A stretch of DNA of 8,188 nucleotides from JBGTLW01 sp041743835 (GTDB taxonomy: Bacteria > Planctomycetota > Phycisphaerae > Phycisphaerales > Phycisphaeraceae). Shown piece by piece: positions 1 through 8,188 of this stretch. The translations under genes were made by a program, and so were the position numbers. The DNA lies in NCBI GenBank assembly GCA_041743835.1, contig JBGTLW010000080.1, positions 1-8,188 of the forward strand. The letters are read 5' to 3'. The notes under the pieces were generated by a model that worked only from the letters and a program-made list of their open reading frames with translations, was not told where the DNA came from and ran no database searches. Within the stretch, counting starts at the first letter, position 1. The number at the start of each line of letters is the position of its first letter.

Positions 1-85
1 GCAGGGTGTAGGTCACGTTAAAGCGTCGCGGGTCGGGCACGGCACCAAAGGCGCGCAGCATACCGCCAAGGGCAGGGACATCCAT
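1..85 (-). CDS. N-terminal fragment of a probable transposase (ISAs1-like)
   Basis: Only the first 28 codons lie in the window and they contain no stop. The ATG at 85-83 is preceded by GGGAG (plus-strand 93-97) at a spacing of 7 bases, which decides this start over the overlapping out-of-frame ATG at 81-79. The peptide begins MDVPALGGML and continues FGAVPDPRRFNVTYTL. A short N-terminal helix followed by xxPDPRxxxxxxYxL matches the start of the transposase-associated N-terminal domain of ISAs1/H-repeat transposases, as I recall it. These are DDE enzymes that cut and join the element ends. The catalytic residues would be further downstream and cannot be seen. With so little sequence, another protein with a PDPR motif remains possible. 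The probable terminal repeat 120 bases upstream supports the transposase reading. Confidence 0.45.
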   Translation of the reverse strand, partial: MDVPALGGMLRAFGAVPDPRRFNVTYTL

Positions 86-92
86 GTCAACA

Positions 93-97
93 CTCCC
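93..97 (-). promoter_or_regulatory. Ribosome binding site of the probable transposase gene
   Basis: The minus strand reads GGGAG, 7 bases before the ATG at 85. It is the strongest Shine-Dalgarno-like element near this start and favours it over the second ATG four bases further in, which lies in a different frame. Confidence 0.5.
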
Positions 98-116
98 AAA
101 TCAGGGGTTAAACTGT

Positions 117-130
117 CGCGTGGCCACGCG
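117..130. repeat. 14-base perfect palindrome in the insertion-sequence leader
   Basis: CGCGTGGCCACGCG is a perfect dyad with no spacer. It lies between the probable transposase start at 85 and the element edge at 205. It could be a protein binding site or part of a leader hairpin that limits transposase expression. Its function is not shown by the sequence. Confidence 0.6.
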
Positions 131-134
131 GTCC

Positions 135-157
135 GGTCGATTCACAAAGAATCGGCC
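135..157. repeat. Hairpin-forming inverted repeat in the insertion-sequence leader
   Basis: GGTCGATTC and GAATCGGCC flank a 5-base loop (ACAAA). They pair over nine positions with one G-T mismatch or wobble. This dyad lies five bases right of the palindrome at 117-130, so a transcript entering the transposase gene would carry two structures in tandem. That arrangement suggests a leader that hides the start from outside transcription, which is known for several insertion-sequence families. Here it is inference. Confidence 0.5.
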
Positions 158-182
158 AAACCCACCGCAGCCGAAGAATCAA

Positions 183-205
183 GGGCGATAAATGTCTTTG
201 CCCTG
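183..205 (-). repeat. Probable terminal inverted repeat of the insertion sequence
   Basis: On the minus strand the segment starts CAGGGCAAAGACATTTATCG and ends in a short C run. The CAGGG start, the A-rich step after it and the distance to the reading frame fit an insertion-sequence end. The partner repeat would be beyond the left edge, so pairing cannot be verified here. Confidence 0.45.
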
Positions 206-211
206 CCAAAG

Positions 212-239
212 TTGCCGATGACCTTCACAACAGTAAAAT
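212..239 (+). promoter_or_regulatory. Possible sigma-70-like promoter upstream of the FkbM gene
   Basis: TTGCCG (212-217) and TAAAAT (234-239) are separated by 16 bases and resemble -35 and -10 boxes, with 4/6 and 5/6 matches. Transcription would begin near 246, leaving a leader of about 87 bases before the ATG at 333. The -35 box starts only 7 bases outside the probable insertion-sequence edge. The match could be chance in this AT-richer spacer. No other site in 206-332 looked better. Confidence 0.3.
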
Positions 240-320
240 GGCGGTCAACGGTGGGCCATCTCATACGTATGTAATTTTTCTCAACCCGAGTACCGTCAGC
301 AATAAGCTGCGAGAAAATTT

Positions 321-325
321 AAAGG
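321..325 (+). promoter_or_regulatory. Ribosome binding site of the FkbM methyltransferase gene
   Basis: AAAGG lies 7 bases before the ATG at 333. It supports this start over the in-frame ATG five codons later at 348. Confidence 0.45.
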
Positions 326-332
326 CATCATT

Positions 333-1205
333 ATGCTCTACTCCCTCATGCGGCTTTTCACCCGACGCTATCCGTTTTTGCGGCCTCGTGCAGTGTTGTT
401 GCGGCTGCTCCCGGATGTACCTCAATCAAATATCGGCAACCCGATCGTAACTCGTGACCAGCTTAAGATTTCCGCGTACCATGCTGGGAACGATCACGTA
501 TGTAAATCGCTTTACTGGCTTGGTGATTTTGACCCGTGGGTCGGCAAGACCCTCACCATGCTCGTTCGTGAAGGTGAGACGGCTCTCGACATAGGCGGAA
601 ATATCGGTGCAACCGCCCTGCCTCTGGCTCAGGGTGTCGGGCAATCCGGTCGCCTCATCGCTTTCGAACCCATGCCCGACAATGCTGCGATGCTCCGCAA
701 AAATATCGAGGACAACGGCTATCTCCACGCTCGCGTCGAGCACCTCGCCCTCTCCGATCAGACCGGACGCATACACCTCTCCATGCCCAACGGTCAGCCC
801 GGCATGTCCCGCATCACGACCGCAGCACCCGACAGCAGTTACGTCATCGACGTCTCCGCTCAGCGCTTCGACGAGTGGGTGCGTGGCTCCGGAATCGAAA
901 CAATCGCTGTCTGCAAAATCGACGTCGAGGGCCACGAAGATGCAGTCCTACGCGGGATGGGAACATGGGTCAGCGAGGGAAAAATTGGCGCTTTCGTCCT
1001 CGAACGTCATTTCGCCGGCCCCCCCGAGTCCGACCAAGCCCTCCGCATCCTCCTCGATGCAGGGTATGAAATCTGGCGGATCAATAAAGGCCTCTTTCGC
1101 CCCCATTACGCCCGACTTGGCACACGTGGTCGCGGCAAGCCGACCGCTGATTATCTCGCCTGCCATCCCGAGCATGGACTCGCAGCGCGAATGGGGATGA
1201 GATAG
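333..1205 (+). CDS. FkbM-family S-adenosylmethionine-dependent methyltransferase
   Basis: A complete 290-residue protein. Members of this family transfer a methyl group from S-adenosylmethionine, usually to a hydroxyl of a glycan, lipid or secondary metabolite. The substrate here cannot be told. Motif I of the class I Rossmann fold is DIGGNIG (residues 86-92), followed by the acidic end of strand 2, FEP (111-113), which contacts the cofactor ribose. The family signature KIDVEGHE is intact at 195-202. The first 80 residues form a basic, partly hydrophobic N-terminal region without a clear signal peptide or membrane helix, so the enzyme is probably cytoplasmic. AAAGG seven bases upstream favours the ATG at 333. 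The gene stands alone, converges on the gene at 1361, and starts 128 bases from a probable insertion-sequence end. Its first third and upstream spacer look less GC-rich than the neighbouring minus-strand genes, which hints at acquisition by transfer. The family call is firm; substrate and origin are inference. Confidence 0.9.
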   Translation: MLYSLMRLFTRRYPFLRPRAVLLRLLPDVPQSNIGNPIVTRDQLKISAYHAGNDHVCKSLYWLGDFDPWVGKTLTMLVREGETALDIGGNIGATALPLAQGVGQSGRLIAFEPMPDNAAMLRKNIEDNGYLHARVEHLALSDQTGRIHLSMPNGQPGMSRITTAAPDSSYVIDVSAQRFDEWVRGSGIETIAVCKIDVEGHEDAVLRGMGTWVSEGKIGAFVLERHFAGPPESDQALRILLDAGYEIWRINKGLFRPHYARLGTRGRGKPTADYLACHPEHGLAARMGMR

Positions 1206-1360
1206 TGCGAAGCAAAAATTAAGGTGCTTGAAAGCACACGAGTGTGCCAATGCACGGTTTTGTGTGTTTAGGAACGTGTAGGAGAAGCCGTTGACCCCGG
1301 CTCTAAGCGGTACTAAGGCATGGAAACGGGGCGGTACCGCAATGGACTTGTCGCTGAGCA
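1206..1360. other. Convergent intergenic region with short repeats
   Basis: The 155 bases between the two converging genes hold no reading frame I would defend. Visible structure is limited to three elements. There is a small hairpin at 1224-1237. The 7-mer GCGGTAC occurs at 1307-1313 and again inside the perfect palindrome GCGGTACCGC at 1331-1340. CCCCG (1295-1299) is complementary to CGGGG (1327-1331). No RNA gene was recognised. Confidence 0.5.
1212..1237 (-). terminator. Weak hairpin plus T-rich tract, possible terminator of the gpmI-glycosyltransferase unit
   Basis: On the minus strand GTGCT pairs with AGCAC across the loop TTCA (1237-1224). A T-rich stretch, CTTAATTTTT, follows at about 1221-1212. 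It lies about 125 bases after the glycosyltransferase stop at 1361. The stem has only five or six pairs and the T run is interrupted, so termination would be inefficient. An alternative pairing of CACAC with GTGTG (1235-1246) overlaps it. Confidence 0.25.
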
Positions 1361-2626
1361 TCACGCCGCGTCGGGTAAGCGCTCGATGTCCTGTGGGCCG
1401 CGCAGGCGGTAGGTGATGCCTCGCCAGGTGATTGTGTTGCCGAACGCGGCACGGCAGATCAGCACGAAGTTAATCGTCATGTACACCGGCGTGAGGAAGC
1501 GGTCGATCAGGTGCGTCACGCGCATCTGCCGGGACACGTCCTGACCAAACGCCCGCCGGACCAGCAGCCAGCGGATCGTCGCCCGCACGTGGTCCGCGCC
1601 CGCACCGAAGGCCAGCACCGACACGGGTATCCAGAACCCAAACGCCTCCCACCACTCCGTAGTCGTCATCAGCGCCACGACCACCGCGACCACCGCGGAC
1701 CAGAAGCCGAGCTGATAAAAGCCAAGCAGCAGCAACCCGCCATAGAACAACTTCGGTGCGTACACGCGCGTGATGAGGTACTGGCGATACGCGAACTCGC
1801 TGAGGCTCGACCATGTAAACGACGTCGGCGAGGCGACCAGGCACTGCATCGAGAAGTAGATCCGCTTGTCGCTCGCACGGATCATGCGTGTCATCTGATA
1901 GTCATCACTGAGCGAGCCCGCCAACCAGTCCTTCAATCCCATCTGCTGCGCGTTGGCGACGGTGATGGCCATCGACCCGCCCCAGGCGTGGTTCCATTCA
2001 TCGCGCCCGGCAAAGCCCGCGGCACTGGCATTAAGAATACTGCCCAGATGCGACCAGAAGCCCGTCCGGCCGTCCGGCCCACGCGCGGGGATCAACCAAC
2101 GATAGCCCGTCGAAACGCCGGTCTTCGGCTGGTTGAGCGGCCCGATCATCTCCGACAACCAGTCCGGGCCGGGCACCGCATCGCTATCCGCGAAAACCCA
2201 GTACCGCTCCGAACCCCCCGCCGCTTCCAGGTGAGCGATCGCGGCCAAGTGGTTGTGGACCTTCTGCCCCTGTCGTGGCCCGGTCGAGCCGGAGAGAAGC
2301 ACCGACACGCGATCCGGGTGTGCCTGAGCGAATGCGCACAGCGTGTCATAGGCCGGGTCTGCTTCCGACTCCACAACCAGCAGCACGCGGTAGAGCGGGT
2401 AGCTCTGACTGAGCAGCCCCTCGAGGTGGTGCGTGATGGCGGGTTCGAGGCCTTTGAAAGGCACGATGACCACCGCCTCCCAGATCTTCGGGCCAAACCA
2501 CCTCCGCCGGGGGTGCCGCAGCCGGGTGTAAAACCTCCCGACCAGGACCGGCGCGAGCACGCTCATCGTGCACCAGCCGAGCCAGACCGCTGCGAGGAAC
2601 CAGAGTCCGGGGGGCAATTCAGGCAT
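1361..2626 (-). CDS. Membrane-associated glycosyltransferase, GT2/GT21 (ceramide glucosyltransferase-like)
   Basis: A complete 421-residue protein when started at the ATG at 2626. It resembles the group containing ceramide glucosyltransferases and hopanoid-associated HpnI, which move a sugar from a nucleotide sugar onto a membrane lipid at the cytoplasmic face. One membrane helix (about 7-29) precedes the catalytic domain, which opens with VVIVPFKG (near 52-59). The acidic motifs are present: ESEADPA near 86-92 (D1 probably D90), DSD at 147-149 (D2) and SDDY at 240-243 (D3). A QKVHN segment near 121-125 matches the K-x-x-N step of the family. RQYLITR (281-287) stands where the Q/RxxRW acceptor motif usually lies. 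Hydrophobic segments follow near 294-320, 328-343 and 379-393. The ATG overlaps the gpmI stop by 8 bases (ATGCCTGA) with GAAG six bases upstream. A TTG at 2638 would add four residues and has no ribosome binding site, so I reject it. The family is well supported; the acceptor lipid is unknown. Confidence 0.87.
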   Translation of the reverse strand: MPELPPGLWFLAAVWLGWCTMSVLAPVLVGRFYTRLRHPRRRWFGPKIWEAVVIVPFKGLEPAITHHLEGLLSQSYPLYRVLLVVESEADPAYDTLCAFAQAHPDRVSVLLSGSTGPRQGQKVHNHLAAIAHLEAAGGSERYWVFADSDAVPGPDWLSEMIGPLNQPKTGVSTGYRWLIPARGPDGRTGFWSHLGSILNASAAGFAGRDEWNHAWGGSMAITVANAQQMGLKDWLAGSLSDDYQMTRMIRASDKRIYFSMQCLVASPTSFTWSSLSEFAYRQYLITRVYAPKLFYGGLLLLGFYQLGFWSAVVAVVVALMTTTEWWEAFGFWIPVSVLAFGAGADHVRATIRWLLVRRAFGQDVSRQMRVTHLIDRFLTPVYMTINFVLICRAAFGNTITWRGITYRLRGPQDIERLPDAA

Positions 2627-4262
2627 TGACCGCTTCAAGCAGTGAGCGACCGGTCATGGCGGCGGGCTGTTCGAGGCCGAGCATGGCCAGCAGCGTCGGG
2701 AACACGTCCGCGAGGCAACCGCCCGCGCGGAACTGGCTCTCCGCAGACAACTGCGGGTCCACAATGATGCACTCCACAGGATACAGGGTGTGCGCGGTGT
2801 GGGCCGCGTTGGTTTCCGGGTTGAACATCTGCTCAGCGTTGCCGTGGTCCGCGGTGACGATCAGCTTCCCGCCACGGGCCAGCACAGCCTCCACGATCTG
2901 CCCCACACAATCGTCCACCGTCTCCACCGCCTTGACCGCGGCATCGAGCTTGCCCGTGTGCCCGACCATGTCGCCGTTGGCGAAGTTCACGATGATCACA
3001 TCCTCGCAGTCGTCCGCAGCGATGCGGTCCATCACGATCTTGAGCACACCCGGCGCGCTCATCTCCGGCTGAAGGTCATAGGTCGGCACCTGCGGCGACT
3101 GCGCCATCTGCCGATGCTCACCCGAGAACGGCTCCTCGCGGTAATCGTTGAAAAAGAACGTGACGTGGGGGAACTTCTCGGTCTCGGCACAGCGGAACTG
3201 GGTCAGCCCGTGCTTGGACAAGGTCTCGCCACCGATGTCCACCATCTTCGGCGGCTTGAGGTACGCGACCGACACCTGCGGCCAGCCGACGAACGTCTCA
3301 TCGTAAGCGGTCATGCACACCCAGCGGATGTCGAGCTTTGGCCCACGGTCAAACCCCTTCACGCCGGTGTCGGGCGACGCGGGGACGTTGCCCTCAAAGT
3401 CCGCCTGCATGAACGCGCGGGTGATCTCGCGGGGCCGATCGCCGCGGTAGTTGTAGAAGATGACCGAGTCGCCGTGGCTGATGCGTGTCATGTCGCCGTC
3501 GTCGCCGACGACGCGTGGCGTGATGAACTCGTCGCCCTGCTGCGAGTCGTTGGTCGGGTTGTCGTAGAAGTTCTGCATGGCCTCGGCGACGGTGTCGAAC
3601 GCGGGCAGTTCTTCACCCCGGCCGGTGAGCAGGTCATACGCGCGCTTCACGCGCTCCCAGCGGTTGTCGCGGTCCATCGCGTAATACCGGCCACACACGC
3701 TGACGATCCGCCCGATGCCGATCGCTTTGCACTGGGCCTCGACCTGTTCGAGGTAGGCTTTGCCTGTGTACGGCCCGGTGTCGCGCCCGTCGGTCAGGGC
3801 GTGGATCAACACCTGGTCCGGGGACAGGTCCTGCGCTTTGCAGAGCTCGAGGCACGCGTAGAGGTGCGTGAGCATGCCGTGGACACCCGCGTCAGACACG
3901 ATGCCGATGAGGTGGATATCGCCATCGTTATCTTTGGCGGCCCGGATCGCCTCAAGCAGGGCGGCGTTCTCGAAGAAGTCGCCCTCGCGGATGCTGCGGG
4001 TGATGCGCATCGACTCCTGATCGACGACCCGGCCGGCGCCGATGTTCTGGTGGCCGACCTCGGAGTTGCCCATCGTGCCGTCGTTAAGCCCGACATCCTC
4101 GCCCGACGTGGCGATCAGCGTGTGGGGGTAACGCTCGAGCAGCGCATCGCAGCGCGGCGTGTGGGCGAGTTTGATGGCGTTGAACGCGTCGTGCTCGGGG
4201 TTGGGGTTGCGGCCCCAGCCGTCACGGACAATCAGCACGATAGGTTTGGATGTGGTGGTCAT
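2619..4262 (-). CDS. gpmI: 2,3-bisphosphoglycerate-independent phosphoglycerate mutase
   Basis: A complete 547-residue enzyme that interconverts 3- and 2-phosphoglycerate in glycolysis and gluconeogenesis in the cytoplasm, through a phosphoserine intermediate and two metal ions. The phosphatase-like domain supplies D14 (RDGWG), catalytic S67 in GNSEVGH (65-71), D431 and H435 in NGDMVGHTG, D472-H473 in TADHGN and the HTAHT segment (488-492). The phosphotransferase domain carries SDAGVHG (123-129), TDGRDT (157-162), GRYYAMDRD (191-199), YRGDRPR (272-278) and EKFPHVTFF (362-370). All residues known to bind metal or substrate in the Bacillus enzyme have counterparts. It is somewhat longer than the common ~510 residues, and RDGWG replaces the usual LDGWG. 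The ATG at 4262 places KPIVLI at the family's normal N-terminus and has GAG seven bases upstream. An in-frame ATG at 4289 would add nine residues but lacks a ribosome binding site. It is the first gene of a pair with the glycosyltransferase, behind its own likely promoter. Confidence 0.97.
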   Translation of the reverse strand: MTTTSKPIVLIVRDGWGRNPNPEHDAFNAIKLAHTPRCDALLERYPHTLIATSGEDVGLNDGTMGNSEVGHQNIGAGRVVDQESMRITRSIREGDFFENAALLEAIRAAKDNDGDIHLIGIVSDAGVHGMLTHLYACLELCKAQDLSPDQVLIHALTDGRDTGPYTGKAYLEQVEAQCKAIGIGRIVSVCGRYYAMDRDNRWERVKRAYDLLTGRGEELPAFDTVAEAMQNFYDNPTNDSQQGDEFITPRVVGDDGDMTRISHGDSVIFYNYRGDRPREITRAFMQADFEGNVPASPDTGVKGFDRGPKLDIRWVCMTAYDETFVGWPQVSVAYLKPPKMVDIGGETLSKHGLTQFRCAETEKFPHVTFFFNDYREEPFSGEHRQMAQSPQVPTYDLQPEMSAPGVLKIVMDRIAADDCEDVIIVNFANGDMVGHTGKLDAAVKAVETVDDCVGQIVEAVLARGGKLIVTADHGNAEQMFNPETNAAHTAHTLYPVECIIVDPQLSAESQFRAGGCLADVFPTLLAMLGLEQPAAMTGRSLLEAVNA

Positions 4263-4312
4263 GTGGTGTCTCAGCCCCGGCGGCGTCATTGGGTGAACGG
4301 ATCGATTTTCTT

Positions 4313-4365
4313 AGCAACGCATTGTAGAGCACGCGGGGCATTGGCTCGAATCGCGTGGCGTTGCT
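4313..4365. repeat. Nested inverted repeats around the gpmI promoter
   Basis: AGCAACGC (4313-4320) is the reverse complement of GCGTTGCT (4358-4365). Inside them ACGCG (4331-4335) faces CGCGT (4352-4356). The -10 box lies between the left arms. The arms could form a hairpin in read-through RNA from rpoC or act as an operator. Chance occurrence is possible in GC-rich DNA, though an 8-base arm with a nested 5-base arm is less common. Confidence 0.4.
4321..4326 (-). promoter_or_regulatory. Likely -10 box of the gpmI promoter
   Basis: The minus strand reads TACAAT, 5 of 6 matches to the sigma-70 consensus. It lies in the 110 bases between the rpoC terminator and the gpmI start. The predicted start point near 4314 leaves a leader of about 50 bases before the ATG at 4262. 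The hexamer 17 bases upstream, TCGAGC, is a poor -35, so an activator or another upstream element may be needed. TTGACG at 4371-4366 looks like a -35 but is about 39 bases away, too far to pair with this box. Confidence 0.45.
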
Positions 4366-4372
4366 CGTCAAG

Positions 4373-4405
4373 AAAAAAAAGCCCCGCACTTTCATGCGGG
4401 GCTTT
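4373..4405 (-). terminator. Strong intrinsic terminator after rpoC
   Basis: On the minus strand AGCCCCGCA pairs with TGCGGGGCT across a six-base loop. Two further A-T pairs extend the stem, which runs straight into eight T residues. It begins about 50 bases past the rpoC stop at 4455. The plus strand has only three T residues after the stem, so it should act in the rpoC direction only. It separates the rpoC transcription unit from gpmI. Confidence 0.93.
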
Positions 4406-4416
4406 GGGGGGTGCGT

Positions 4417-4430
4417 GAGTTATACAACTC
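4417..4430 (-). repeat. Small hairpin between rpoC stop and terminator
   Basis: GAGTT and AACTC flank the loop ATAC, giving a five-pair stem 25 bases after the rpoC stop and 12 bases before the terminator stem. It may be a 3' end structure, or chance. Confidence 0.25.
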
Positions 4431-4454
4431 CGAGGCAAATCCGGGGGCGCGGGC

Positions 4455-8188
<3,734 letters not shown>

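Larger units (their letters stand above)
1..205 (-). mobile_element. Left-truncated insertion sequence end, probably ISAs1-type
   Basis: This segment appears to be the transposase-proximal end of an insertion sequence that runs off the left edge of the window. Read on the minus strand from 205 it begins CAGGGCAAAGACATTTATCG. That looks like the terminal inverted repeats I know from ISAs1-family elements, which often start CAGGG. About 120 bases further in, a minus-strand reading frame starts with a good ribosome binding site and a PDPR motif near its N-terminus, also typical of that family. The other end and any target duplication are not visible, so the boundary at 205 rests on motif resemblance only. 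If the family is right, the duplicated target would be the 8-10 bases just right of 205. The family assignment is inference. Confidence 0.5.

Noticed and set aside
238..450. Small plus-strand frame (70 codons) overlapping the FkbM start
   Set aside because: No convincing ribosome binding site. It overlaps the FkbM gene in another frame and has no recognisable motif.
948..1364. Minus-strand frame of 138 codons between the glycosyltransferase and the FkbM gene
   Set aside because: Most of it is antisense to the FkbM C-terminus. The rest covers the repeat-bearing intergenic region, and no domain is seen.
1511..2629. Open frame of 372 codons on the plus strand, opposite the glycosyltransferase
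   Set aside because: Arg/His/Pro-rich shadow frame with no motif. The opposite strand carries intact glycosyltransferase motifs.
4263..4289. Longer gpmI with nine extra N-terminal residues from the ATG at 4289
   Set aside because: There is no Shine-Dalgarno sequence before it, and the family's normal N-terminus begins just after the ATG at 4262.
4366..4371. TTGACG as a -35 box for gpmI
   Set aside because: No -10-like hexamer lies 16-18 bases downstream, and TACAAT is about 39 bases away.
2790..4418. Open frame of 542 codons on the plus strand, opposite gpmI
   Set aside because: It mirrors gpmI codons, has low-complexity Arg/Val/His-rich content, and its 3' end runs through the rpoC terminator.

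Overview
The window reads as chromosomal DNA from a GC-rich Gram-negative-type bacterium. The best guess is a member of the Planctomycetota/PVC group. This rests on overall protein character and on the large SI3-type insertion in the RNA polymerase beta' subunit. Neither is diagnostic, so the lineage call is an inference.

Layout from left to right. Positions 1-205 look like one end of an insertion sequence. They hold the first 28 codons of a minus-strand gene that resembles an ISAs1-type transposase, then a leader with two dyads, then a probable terminal repeat whose outer edge is at 205. Positions 206-332 are a less GC-rich spacer with a possible forward promoter. A plus-strand FkbM-family methyltransferase gene follows (333-1205). 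It converges on a minus-strand block across a 155-base intergenic stretch (1206-1360) that holds only short repeats and a weak hairpin.

The right 85% of the window is all on the minus strand. In transcription order it holds rpoC (RNA polymerase beta', 5' end outside the window, ending at 4455), a strong intrinsic terminator (4373-4405), a short promoter region, gpmI (cofactor-independent phosphoglycerate mutase, 2619-4262), and a membrane-bound family 2/21 glycosyltransferase (1361-2626). The glycosyltransferase start overlaps the gpmI stop by 8 bases.

The terminator and a near-consensus -10 box separate the transcription unit ending in rpoC from a gpmI-glycosyltransferase pair that is probably translationally coupled. 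gpmI serves central glycolysis. The glycosyltransferase probably adds a sugar to a membrane lipid. The FkbM methyltransferase may O-methylate a glycan or lipid, and its position beside an insertion sequence suggests it is an accessory gene. I found no convincing undescribed multi-gene system. The points most worth checking are the gpmI/glycosyltransferase coupling, the nested dyad around the gpmI promoter, and the insertion-sequence edge beside the FkbM gene.
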